Below, piece by piece: positions 45,258-57,367 of a DNA stretch of 64,000 nucleotides. This DNA comes from Diospyros lotus. Taxonomy: Eukaryota > Streptophyta > Magnoliopsida > Ericales > Ebenaceae. The notes beneath the pieces were generated by a model. It had not been told where the DNA came from and ran no database searches. It saw only the letters and a program-made list of their open reading frames with translations. Every line of letters begins with the position of its first letter. The first letter of the stretch is position 1. The DNA lies in assembly GCF_014633365.1 (NCBI RefSeq), contig NC_068339.1:33799316-33863315 (forward strand). The letters are read 5' to 3'. The position numbers and the translations under genes are program-made.

Positions 45258-46673
45258 CCTTTCAATACCCATATCATGTTTGTTAAATGTTTCTTGTACT
45301 GGAATTTGCAAAAATATTAGAGTGCAATGTTGTAAGGAAAGATAATATTGAACATTAAATGCGTTCAGAGGAAGTGTGGTTTCACATAAGGACTCTAACA
45401 TAAGGGCACATTAAAAGAAATTGAAGCATAAGGTATTCAAGGATAACACATTAGAGTTAGAAGAGAAGGAGAAGATTGGGTACACCTAGAGAATGAGGAT
45501 TGTCTATCTTAACGTCCTTTCTATTTGAGCTTATCTCGTCAATCATTCACACGCTGTCTAAAAATGAAATTCTCAGTATCAAAATTCTCCTCAAATAAAT
45601 TCTCTCCTTCATCTACTGCCTGATTGGTTGAAACACTATTGTACACATGATGTCTCGAAAAATGTTGGGACTCGGGAAAAATTTCAAGAAAGTTGGTAAA
45701 AAGGGTGGTTAAAATTGCAATTTATATATTTCCAAAAGGTGACATGGTAAAGTGTCTCTCAAGTTGAGAAGCAAAGGCAAAGTAAGTCCGAAGAGGAGGA
45801 GGAGGAGGACTATCATATTTCATATATATAGAAGCACCTAGTATCCAATTCTCTCCAAAAAGGATAAAGAGTCTTAGAATGATAAGTGGAATACGAGATT
45901 GCATTACATGTTGTTACCCATTCGTAAGGTTAAAGTGTAAAGCGATGATCTTTTCAACTCAATCTAGATAAGAACGAACTGATTCCTCAGGACTCGTGAC
46001 TCTGCGATCTCCAAGAGGTTTTGCCATTGATGGATTAGGAGACATGACTGAGTGGAAAGATGAAATAGGAGATAGTCACGGATGGGAGATGGGGTCTTGT
46101 GTATTAGGGAGTTTGAGGTATTAGGAATAATGTCCATGGAAAGGATGAGGATGAAGATAATGAATTGCAGTAAGAAGAAGAAGAAGAAGAAATGGTTGAA
46201 CAAAGACAATTAGGACGAACCTAATAAAAAAAAAAAGCTCGATTAAAAGGATAAGCAGAATGATACACTCAATCAAAGGAGCTTCAATCGTCCAAAGCTC
46301 GAGCAAAAATTCCTACATCAAAAAGAAGCCAAGGGGACTTGAAAAAGCTTTTGACTTGAGCTCTATAAAACAACACAACCAAAAGACTCTCTCCTCTTAT
46401 CTTTCTATAGAAAGGGATAAGTTGGTTTAGCAAATCTCTCAACAAGAAAATAAGCTCCTGCCTCTCTCCTCAATCTTAGTCGAACTTGAAGAGTGCCTAA
46501 ACTCAACAATTATCTTACCCACTCCAACAGTCTTCAACAAAAACAAACTTGAAGGTGAGGAACAACTGAAAGATCAACTTCACTAGTTGAAGATAGAAAT
46601 AAACAAGTCAAATCTAAAAGAACGTTACATTTTTTAGAGAAAAAAGAAAGAACAATCTCAAAACACGAAATCA

Positions 46674-46790
46674 AAACTCAAAAGGCCATGAAAACAAAAC
46701 AAAGAAAGCCAATTAAAAGAATTCGAAATCAGAACTCAAAGGCCATGAAAACAAAACAAAGAAAGCCAGCCAATTGAAAGACAGAGAGCC
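46674..46790 (+). repeat. Tandem duplication, about 58-bp unit
   Basis: The block aggccatgaaaacaaaacaa followed by agaaagccaa occurs twice in direct succession with small changes. Confidence 0.8.
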
Positions 46791-47537
46791 TGTCACTTGC
46801 TTAAAAGACAGAATTAACTTTGACAGAACAACTAAAAAAGAGCTGAAGATGAAGAAAGTAAACTCATCTTAGCCCTGAAAACTGCTAGCAAGAAAGAGAT
46901 GCAATTAGAAATCCAATTCAAAGATGCAATGTTGCTTTCTCTATTCACTCTTCCTAATTTTTGAATAAATAGAACAACCTGGTAGTGGTGGATGTCCAGG
47001 CACCCCTAATGGCCATTGAAAGCCACCAGTTAGAAATCGCAAAGGTTTTAATGACAATGGTTGCCACCAGTTAGAAATCGTCTTGAATCATATGCTATTT
47101 GTTTCAAGTGAAGCCCGACTAGACTCAAACATCATCAATTAGGTCTCCTTAAGAACTCTGCTCTCAAAGAAGGACAATGAAGGGTCTCAATATCACGTAA
47201 ACCAATAACAAACCAAAGCAACAAACATCCATAATCAAAATCAAGAAATACAACAAAGAACCAACAACCCCTAAAAGTGAACATATCTGCAGGGGACCAA
47301 CAAGCCCCAACAATCAAAATTACAAACAAACACCAATAATCAGTGTGAAGCAACAAATCAAAGGAGGGTTGAATGGATCTAAAACACACAAATTGAGATG
47401 AACTTGAAATTGATAACTCCCAAAAATCGAAAGAACCGAGTTTACCTTAATGAACCTAATTAAATAGTACAAACCTAGAGGGATAAACCATGAAGAGGCA
47501 ACATTCAAGGTTTCATTAAGAAAAGGCAATAGAGAGA

Positions 47538-47730
47538 GTGAAAAGCAATAGTTGAACATCTCAAGACAGAAATCAAGGATGGGGAACCACAAAGGCCATG
47601 AATAAGAGAGGAAAACAGGAGGGAAGGTGACAAAGAAGAGATGAGAAAGAGAGAGATAGTGAAAAGCAGTGGTTGAACATCTCAAGGAAGAAACTGAGGA
47701 TGGGGAACCACAAAGGTCGTGAAAAAGAAA
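47538..47730 (+). repeat. Tandem duplication, 121-bp period
   Basis: The block gtgaaaagcaatagttgaac ... gatggggaaccacaaaggcc recurs 121 bases downstream with several substitutions. Confidence 0.85.
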
Positions 47731-48354
47731 GGAATGAAGAAAGGAAAAGGTGGTTGATATTGTCGTCGTTGCCTTTGCTGCCACAAAAATGAGGGCATGA
47801 TCGAAAACAAATTAATGGAGTAAGGGTGGTAGTGCAACAAAATTTTGTATAAATGTATAGGGAGGCCATCGTAATTTTCAAAAGCTCAAGCGCATTACCT
47901 ACCTACATTTAAACCAAAATCCCTTTGCTTTTATTTGATAATAAAGATCTTAGTAACCTTGCATGAGCAAGCAATGTCTCCTTTCTTCAATCAACACTTT
48001 CTGCAAGAGGAATAAGGTCCATCGATTCAAAGAAAATTGAGCCGAAATATGTTGTTCCCAAATTCCTTACCCGCCGATCAAATGCATCCCAGTTTCCTGG
48101 TGGTTCAAAAATTCACCATAAAAAAGAAGAAAAACATTCAAAGAACATACAAAGATATATCACTCCACTAGAAACAACAATAAAAAGGAAATCATCATCC
48201 TAGAGGGCTCCCTCCATCCTGCCTCTTTTTTCAAGTAATTCCAATCCCAGTGGTTGTAATATTATTTCCTTCTTCACAACCAAAAATTGTTTCCTGGCTA
48301 CTGAACTACTACTGAATGAAGAAGATATCATCAAATATGATGGTGAAAGTAGTG

Positions 48355-48385
<31 letters not shown>

Positions 48386-48659
48386 CACCAACCTTCAAGC
48401 TAGAAGCCCAGTAGCCGCCAAACCTATGATCGTGCTTGAGGAACACAAAATGCGAACTTTCTGCTTCTAAGTTTGGAACAAGGAAAGCAATTAAACCTGG
48501 CCAAAGATGGAAAAATCTTTTTTCTTAGGTTACACATCTATCCTTTGCATTCAGGGAAAAAAAAAACAAAAAAAAAAAGAGAAAAAAAAAAACCCGAGAA
48601 AAACACCACCTACAGAGGTTGGGGGGCAAGGGAGTGATTCTACCCACCTAGCAGCTATT

Positions 48660-51600
48660 CTATTTGCTCCGATGCCCTTCAAGCCTCTCAATTGCAGCAC
48701 CGACACCACTTTTTGCTTCTTTACTATTGTTGGAGTCTGGATAACCAGCTGATCTCCCTTCATTCGCTTTCTCTATGAGCTTTAACTGCAGCCAACCTGT
48801 CATTTTTTGCAAAATTATGACATCTATTTTTTTCTGTTTTTATTTTAGTTTCTACCATGTTGATAGTAATGTAATCTATTAAGAAAAAGGAGACAAGAAC
48901 ACAGTAATATAAAGAGAATAGAAGCAGACATTGTTTGAACACAACTACCCACAAAGTTCACCTTGAAAAATGCAGGCTCAGGCTAAAAAGCCAAAGCAAC
49001 CAGAAAGCTGACAGTAGAACGATATGCATATAAAAGCCAAAGACAGCTCCATCACACTAAGAGATTTTAATAGGCTGGTTATACAACAAAATCTAGCATA
49101 GGTTGCATTAAGTAAGGGGGTTAATCCTGTGGCAAGTTGCTTTGATCACAGACTGGTCTCTAGCCAATATAACTGCACCAACAAATTAGAAATATGTGGT
49201 AATTTCTTTATACTACATTTCTGTGCGGTCATGTAACATGGCCAACTTATGCCCCGTTGCTAGTATGCTGATAGAATAAATTGGTCAATACCCAATAATT
49301 TCAGTCATCCACTGGAAATCCTAGGATTATTTACCTTACAATGAGAATTACGTGTCATTTCTTTTTTCTTTTTGAGTATTTTAATACACAGGAACAGCTA
49401 GTGTCAAATATTATTCAGAACTTAACAAATCCACTAAATAGGGTCCATGAATATTACCGAGAGGGAAGCAAATGGCTGCACCCAAGACTGAACCCAAAGC
49501 TACATTCCTTGCCCGCCAAAGGAGTGATCCAGGCACTAAAAACATCAAGAATGAAACATGTTAAAACATAAAGATACTCTGGAACCACCATACAAAAGCT
49601 AAAAATTTCTACTGGTAGGAAATATACACCTACTGCCAGATAATCTAGATATTGAAGGTTAGATATCAAATATAAACCTCGATATTTTGGGCAAATATGC
49701 AAGTTAGTGGATGGATGACAAAGCCAGTATATCACTTAGGATATGATTTTTTGAAAATTATGGTACAGAAAATTGCCACCCTAAAGTGCAAAATATAGGC
49801 ACTGAAAGAGAAATTCGTAATTCAACTAAAAGGCCACGAGACCTCATAATAAAGACATTGCTACCTACTCTTTGGACACTTTAATATGGGAAAATGATAT
49901 AATTTACAGATGTAGGCAATCGAGCAACAGTATCCTCTTAGACCTCAAAGTCACTTATCCACATAATTGAGATTTTTTGTTTAATTTCTTGTTTTATCCA
50001 TCAGATACAATTCAGAGAAAAAAGAAATTATAGACATGATGTATCTGCAAAGTGAACTTGAGAGGTCATAAGGTCCAAAGCAGGGAAAAATCACTACTGA
50101 CAAGAAAGTAACCTAGAGAATTACAACATCCAACTGTAGATTGCTTAAACTAAAATACTTTAATGCTCTTACGACATTCAGAACTCAAAAGAGATTATAA
50201 AAAGAGACTTCAATAAACAGGTTTATTATAAAGAATTCAACCAAGCTACCAAAAAGGAGAGAGGGTAATTTTCTTTCTGAATATAGAGTTCTTACATATT
50301 AAACCAAATGTTGCAGCAGTGGCCGAACCAGCTCCAACAACATTATAGACATCATGTACTCCTCGTTTCTCTGCAAGCAGATTTTGTAAACCATAAAAGG
50401 AAGCAGTAAACATTCCAAGGCGCACTCCTCCAACTATAGAGCCACGTGTAACTCTGATAAACCTTTTCTCCATTGCATCCCTCATTAAACGATACTGCTC
50501 ACGCTTGTCTGGAGTGCTTCCAAGCTTCAACATCACTTCTGCATCCTTGCTCTGTAAGGACATGAAAAAAAATCCTCAAATGATCATTAATCATTAAAGG
50601 CAGAAAGCTAACAATAGGTATTCAACAAATGCATTAACCAAACACCAATCAGTTCAAACATCAAGAACTCATTTCACGAGCATCATATGAAACTTTCTTT
50701 CCCTCCATTGGGAACAGGAAAACATTGAAAGCTGGGAGAAACAGACTTGAACGGATCATGCAAAACCCGAATATGCTCTGACTTAAACTCCAATATGCAT
50801 TTACGTTAATTTGTCCATGGTGTACAGTGTTATGTCATCATGAGAAAATAGGATCATTGGTAATGCCCCTTTTTCGGTGCATTATTCTTGAAAATTTAGG
50901 AAATATTTTTTTTATAGTTGAATAAAACCACCAATAAACTTCCCATAAGGTACCTTAAATATAAATAAGATAACTAAATCAAAATATAACATGAAATGTG
51001 GTAAACATTGAGCCTGAATAACGATTTCACATAGAACTTCAAGCATTGACAAAATTCTATTACATGACCAAAACTCAAGTTCCATAAATACTAGACTTTA
51101 TTTATGGAACCCGAGTTTTGGATTATGTAATAGAATTTTGTTGACGCCTCAATTTCTATGCAAAATCGTTATTTAGGTTTGATGTTTACCACGTTTCATG
51201 TTATACTTTGATTTAGTTGCCTTATTAATATTTAAGGTACCTTATGGGAAATTTATGAAAATTCATTTGCGGTTTTATTCAAAAAAAAAAAAACATTCCC
51301 TAAATTTCTGAGAATAATGCATCGAAAACGGGGAATTACTACAATTTTGCTTAAGAAGCAAGAACATGCATTTATTGATAAATGTATCAAGCCTTAGTCA
51401 TATTTTAGATATCTTTATGGTTTTTTCTACAGTCTTTGAGCCCTCTTCTTCTTGCTTTATTTACCTTCGTGCTTAGCCACTTCTCCATCACTCATGGAGC
51501 AACAGGACAACAAGGATTATACAGCCTAATCGGGTAAATCACACCAAAGGTCACAAAACTTTGGTGTTCTTTTCAATTTGGTCACTAAACTTCAATTTTT

Positions 51601-53784
51601 TTCAAAGTGATAACAAAACTTTAAAATGTTTTGCAATGTGGTCACTAAAGTGATTTTTTAATGATTTCTAAGTGAAATTGCTGACATGGCGATGATGTGG
51701 CGCTGACGTGGCAATGATATGGCCATTGCCACGTCAGCAATTTTAGTGAGAAATTATCCAAAAATTACTTTAGTGATCATATTGCAAAACATTTTAAAGT
51801 TTTGTTATCACTTTGCAAGGAATTGAAGTTTAGTGACCAAATTGAAAAGGACACAAGTTTTGTGACCTTTAGTATGATTTACCCCAGCCTAATCATATAA
51901 AGTGCAAACTCACACATAAAATCTGAAGATTAATTAATATGCATTTAAAGCATATAAGATGATGCAAAACTCACTACAGAAGCAGAAGCCTCCTTGCTAC
52001 CCCCATATAACATTCCAGCAAATACTCCAATAACTGTTGCAGTGCCCCAGTTAACAGTTCCTGCCATCCTTGGAGTTCCCTAATCAGACACAATATATGA
52101 TTAGACTATATGCAAAGGCAAATCATGAATGCATTATTTAATTATGAAGTGAGCATTATTGCAGAAAAAATATAAATTCATCCATCTTTTCTTGAATGTA
52201 ATCAACATGCTAACTTGTCACTAAAAGATAATGATGACATGCAGAACATCCTAAACATAGAGGGAATAAAAGCAAATATTTTGGGAAATATTACTAAAGG
52301 TGAAAATATATGGTTTAGCATAATTTGTTTCTTTCTTTTGTTTATCTCCTATTTTTTATTTATTTCTTTTTGCTTAACTTCTAGTTAACCTTGAAGTTAC
52401 TATGTCCCATTAGAGGCCTAACTAGAGTATGATTAGTTGCCTTTATAAACCTTATGGGATGTAATTTGAGAACAGCTTTGATATTGATTTCATATGTTTG
52501 ATTGTCTGATCATTTTGTTCTGAATATGTCCTCTGATTCATTATCCAGTAAGCAAGAGACTAAGACCATGATACACAAAGTCACCACCTGTATCCATATC
52601 ACTGATGGAGCAAATGTGTGGACATTTGATGCAAATCTTCTTTTCCGTTTATAGTCTTTTTTTGGTCAGTGCATAGTGAAATAAACAAAGACAGACCCAA
52701 TTAAGTAAATCTATCTCCAGGAAAAATCTTATATCAATCCACTAAAAGAAAATAAAGACAAGAATAATACAAGTGAAGGACATTCCATCAGAAATATCCT
52801 TCTTCAAAACTGTCTATGGCCCCTTCTAATGTACCTTGACAAATTCTACCTGTGATCAGACTGAATAAGAAAGATTTAGTAACTTTGATAGCAAATATAG
52901 AAAAAAAAAAACAGCAAAAAAATAGAAAAAACAAATTAAAGAGATGAAAATGATTTGAGCTTTCCCTCTCATAACTCAAGTTAGGAGGGGCCAAAAGATG
53001 AATAGAGATAGATTGCGGATAAAAAGGGTAGGTTACACAACCTGGATTTATCTATCATGCAAAGCCAACTAAAAGGCCATAATGTTGGTCATATCTGTTT
53101 GACCTTCTGGAAACTTGATGAATATGTTCCGTGAAAGTTAAGTTTAGGAATAACATGCTAAAAAATGAACTCAAGCATATGTAGACTGTAGGGATTAGAT
53201 ATTTTTTTACGCAAGGAGAAGACATGTTAAAAAGTGATGCAGCACAAGAATCCTGAGGAAAATTCTAATATTTGTTAGGTCAATAAGCAAATGAAATTGT
53301 ACTGGAACAAAATGCATTATTAATTATATGGCTCACTGAATTGAAGGAACTTTCATTTCTGAACTGGAACCATAGGCAAAAGATAATACGAGAACCACAT
53401 TTCCCTCCCTCCATCCTCTCTAGCCAACCAGTTGTAGATTAGTCATATTTTTGGGACAAGATAAACATGACAAAGGAACTGCATCTAAAGCATAGCAACC
53501 AACATAGACCCAAACCAAATGAACAAAAACAACACAAAAGGCACCCACCTTTATGAATTAAACATCAACAACTAGGGAGCTCACTTGGTTCAATCCTCCT
53601 CACTCCACACAATTCACATTAATTTAAAGCATCTTCAAGTAACATATGGAAGCCATCTAATCAAATTACAAAATAAAGCTCGAACTACATATAATTCCAG
53701 TATATGTATACACAGAAATGCCAGCTTTAAGTAATAAATTCTTACACTAGAGATGGCTTCTTCAGATTTTTCGGGGGCTTCCAT
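48660..53784 (-). CDS. Tim17/Tim22/Tim23 family protein (At3g25120 type, TIMMDC1-like)
   Basis: Five exons on the minus strand, 53784-53746, 52079-51975, 50551-50296, 49535-49458 and 48796-48660, have GT-AG borders and join in phase to a complete 204-residue protein. It starts MEAPEKSEEAISS and ends in TAG. Four hydrophobic helices are expected at about 18-40, 85-107, 116-136 and 144-164; the glycine-rich second and third (RGSIVGGVRLGMFTASF, VYNVVGAGSATAATFGL) are the Tim17/22/23 signature. A charged loop (KDAEVMLKLGSTPDKREQYR, from residue 50) precedes them. The sequence closely resembles Arabidopsis At3g25120, whose group is annotated as Tim17/22/23 family or complex I assembly factor TIMMDC1-like. 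A role in the mitochondrial inner membrane is inferred; a chloroplast envelope location is not excluded. An acceptor-like tttcag just before the 5' leader (53816) suggests a 5'-UTR intron. Introns 1 to 4 are AT-rich, and intron 2 carries two transposons. Confidence 0.9.
50860..51340. mobile_element. Foldback MITE in intron 2 of the Tim17-like gene
   Basis: Two arms of about 225 bases (50860-51087 and 51097-51340) are inverse copies with scattered mismatches, separated by only about 8-10 bases. Ends are GTAATGCCCC and GGGGAATTAC. Landmarks such as taaggtaccttaaatat and its inverse lie in matching positions. No target duplication was clear. Transcription through the intron would give a long hairpin RNA. 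Confidence 0.85.
51532..51884. mobile_element. Mutator-type MITE with perfect 10-bp target duplication
   Basis: A 353-bp element with inverted ends GGGTAAATCACACCAAAGGT and its near-inverse extends inward for about 130 bases. The flanks cagcctaatc (51522-51531 and 51885-51894) are identical. The centre contains tggcgatgatgtggcgctga and related words. No coding. Confidence 0.9.
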
Positions 53785-54045
53785 GATTATTATCAAACTC
53801 GTGAAAGATCAAACCTGAAAGTTATACAAGAAAGGCTAGAAAACAATTTGTCTGCTTAGGAAAAAAAAAGAAGAAACTGGCTAAGATTAACTTCGTACAA
53901 CAAACAAGTGAGGAGTCTTACGGATTGTTTAGTTGTGAACATAGTTGCGAAAGGCGTGCCTCAAGCGCAAGGCACAAGGGGTGCTAGCCCCTACGCCTTA
54001 GACTCGCCAAGGCAAGGCGGCATTAAAGAGGCACGTGCCTATCTA
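53785..54045. other. 5' region of the Tim17-like gene
   Basis: Contains the 5' leader (53785-53815, minus strand) and AT-rich sequence. At 53945-54040 there are aggcgtgcctcaagcg / ccttagactcgccaaggc words typical of hAT-derived repeats. Confidence 0.4.
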
Positions 54046-54720
54046 TTGATAGGGTTGCAATCGAACCGAGCTTCATTGAGCTCAAGCTCAACTCGACAAA
54101 CCTAAGCTCAGGCTCGAGCTCGATTCGAGCCTGAAAGCTCAACTTGAGTTTGAGCTCAGTTAGCTTGAACCGAGCTCAAGCTCGGGCTTGAATTTTTGTT
54201 TAAAAAAACTAATAATCAATAAATAATTTTAAATCATACCAACCTGATAAATGATAATCAACAAATATAACATCAACATGATAATCAAGTAATAATAACT
54301 TCACAAATTACAATAAACATAATATTATTCACCGTGCAATAAGAAAATCAAGTTACTTGTCTAGTTGTTTTCAAAATACAACATAATCAAAATTACAACA
54401 AAGATGTTTTCAATTTAACTTCAAACTAGCTGCTCCAAATATCAACCTAGAATTTGAAATTGCAATATTAAAAGCCATGTAATTTCCTTATTGGATTTTA
54501 GAGTGTTGGATTAAAAGCCATGTTCACTGAATTTCACCTAAACAGTAATAAGAACCCATATCTACCAAAACTAAATCCACTCATCCAATGGACTCCAAGA
54601 GCCTAGTTTTCCAACACATTATGCATATGGACATGAAAGATAAACAATAGACAAAAACTGAACAATAACCTATTTTATAACAAGAAGCATAGAAAATATT
54701 AGCAAGGTATTCAAAAAAAT

Positions 54721-55045
54721 AACCACTAAGAGGAGGCTGAGAGGCGGCGGCGGCAGAGAGGTAAGGGCTGTGTGGCGGCGGCCAGAGGCGGCAGAGAGAG
54801 AGGATGCAGCGGCGGGCGGCGGTGGTAGGCGACGGCCCTGCAGCGGCAAGCTTCAGAAAGGGCAACGAAAAGAGGCGGTGAAGAGGGCGGCGGAGAGGGC
54901 GACGGCGAGAGGCTTCAGAGAGGTGGCGGCTCTCCTCTTCTCTGAAGCCGGCGGCCAGAGGCTGAGGCAGTGAGAGGCGGCGATATTCTCTCTGAAGCCA
55001 GCGACGAGAGGCGCGCGGGGGGAGAGGTTGTGCCGCTGTGGCCCG
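54721..55045 (+). repeat. GC-rich ggcgg-word tract
   Basis: Purine-biased sequence made of gaggcggcgg, agaggc and ttcagag words. It opens long frames on both strands (for example minus 54581-55060), but their composition is that of a low-complexity repeat and not of a protein family. Confidence 0.6.
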
Positions 55046-56868
55046 CAGTGACGGACCCACGTGTGGGCTGTCCTGGGCTGCAGCCCACTATTAAAATTAG
55101 TAAAAAAAATTACAATTCACCCGCTGTGCAACTCTACACTTCAAAAAAAAAAAAATAATAATAACCTCCTCTACATAGATTTTCTGAATCCACCCCTAGC
55201 TTTGGGTTTCTTTTGTTCTTCCTTTCTCAACACGTAATGAGCCAGTCAATTGAAAGGACAAATTAAGGTTTCTAGAATAACGAGATTATGTTCTTGTCGA
55301 CGTTCAATTTCAGCCGATCGTGATTCGTTTTTGAGCCACAATAAGTAAGTCCAAAGTGCCAAGAAAAAGAAAACAAAAGTTCCAGATACGAGTCAACACA
55401 AGAATTTTTACGTAGTTCAGCCAGAACGATACTTACTCCACGACTATACTCTGATTGTTCTTTCAGAATGGCAGTGTTTGATTCTTCTCTCTGTCTCTAC
55501 CCCTCGTGATATCTTTGATTCCTATTTTATACTAAGGGGCCTTTACAATTTAGATAACATATAGAAATATAATGACTACATAATGGGGGACAAACAACCC
55601 TTATCATCTACACAAAATTGGGAGTGAGATCCCTATTACGAGGAGCATGGGCAGTTACAGATAAAGTAAATGGACTCTATCTCTGACTCCTCAGCAGCCT
55701 TATCGTTTATGCGAGCTGGAGGTTTTAGGCCAGCGATCTGGACAGTCCAGCGAACTGAAAATTTTATTGGGAGCTCATTAGTCAATCGTTAAGAGCTCAC
55801 TAGGGGGATTTACCGGGAGCTCGCAAGGTGCTTGCTTTACAGGCCTCGAATTTTGGTGGTGTATGAATTTCCTTTGATGAGATCGCTTGGACCTTCTAGG
55901 CTCCGAGTGATTGGGCCGGCCCATTGGACTGAGCCTGGCCCATAAGGAATGATGTAGGAATAGCGTATAACAATTCTTTTATGTTTTCAATCCGTTTTTA
56001 ATTTTTAATTTTTTAAAATAATAAAAACATATTTATTTATTTATTTTCAAAATACCTTTTCTAAAACATAAAAAAAATTGTACCAAAACTAAAAATAAGA
56101 AAATCTCGTTTTGACTGTTTTTATCATAAATACGTTCAAAATTTTTCAAATACGAAAAAAGTTACAGACTGTTGAAAAATAAATTATTTTCAACAATCTC
56201 AAAACAAACACTCAAAACACAAAACTGAAAATGAATTCAAAACTAAAACACGAAAAGTGTTTATAGGGTGTCTTTTACAATTTATAATATAAAAAATAAT
56301 TCTTTAGTTATTTAAATAATGTTATTCCAGAGTAAAATAAATATATAATCCATTAATCCCTTAAATGTTTAGCTCTTACTTGATTAAAATAAAAAATTAG
56401 TTGAGTACAACACTTATTACTTATTACTCAATTAAACATTTATTTACTCGATTAAGATGATAATTAATTTATTAAACTTATACATTAGTTGATTAATTTT
56501 CAAGTTATAACATATGATATCTTATTTATCAACACATTCTAATAGGAAAAAAATATATTAAAATTTTGCATTTAATTTCACATTGTCAAAACATTCTCAA
56601 AATTACACTAAACAAAATTGAATGTAATATTATAATAATTTAAAGTTTGATAATTTTATATTAAATAATAATTTTATAAAATTATCAATAACTTTATTAA
56701 TGTGTTTATAAAAGAGCATATTCACAAGTTGCTTGCGAGCCTATAGTCCAGCTTGTTCGTGATTCTCAAAATTAACCAGCTCATGAGCTTATAACAAAGT
56801 TTGCTAATGAGCCTCTAATTGAGCTTGTTCACGAGTATCTAATCAAGTGAGCTTGCGAGCTAACGAGC
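55046..56868. other. Repeat-derived sequence, no gene seen
   Basis: About 55046-55200 resembles a small hAT-type insertion (cagtgacggaccca start, tgaatccacccctag end) without clear target copies. About 55280-55975 has the look of an LTR or LARD piece. The remainder is AT-rich with actcgatta-like words. No coding is recognised. Confidence 0.35.
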
Positions 56869-57367
56869 TATAAAGACCCGAGGGAAAGTCCCCGTAAGAT
56901 GGGAATAGAGTAAAATTCAATCAAGATCATCCATACCATTAGCATCAAATAGTAATTAATCCATTATTTTTTGTTTTCATATAGCACAACATAAGCATTA
57001 TCATTTACATTCCATTAGGTTGTCCCAAAAAAAATATAACAAGCCCAAATAACAAAAACATAGCCATTAGCATGGTACAAACTAACTCGCCAACAAATAC
57101 TCCCAAAACTTTTTATTTAGGTGAGCTCTGTACACATCTAACCCAACAAATCATGCCCTACTAAGACCCCTCTCACTCTTTGCTTTACCTAAACATGAAA
57201 TGATGTAAAGAGAAAGAATGAGCCGCAAGACCCAGCAAACATAATATAATAAGATGAAGCATGAGATATATCATGATAGAGACACAATAAGCAATAATAG
57301 ATAATATATGGTAGAATCGTAGAATGGAGGTAGAATTGTAACATAGGACAATATAATCCACACAAAT

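Larger units (their letters stand above)
45258..48659. other. Intergenic, repeat-derived, no gene seen
   Basis: A-rich on the plus strand. It contains two short tandem duplications (46674-46790 and 47538-47730), a TA tract (48364-48384) and A-runs at 48554-48592. Minus-strand frames at 47135-47881 are Ser/Phe/Leu-rich products of the duplication. No domain or splice-linked exon series is recognised. Confidence 0.4.

Noticed and set aside
47320..47881. 154- and 102-codon antisense frames
   Set aside because: They arise from the 121-bp tandem duplication, repeat the same Phe/Ser-rich words and have no exon context.
54581..55060. 159-codon antisense frame
   Set aside because: It spans the ggcgg-word repeat and low-complexity flanks; no protein family fits.
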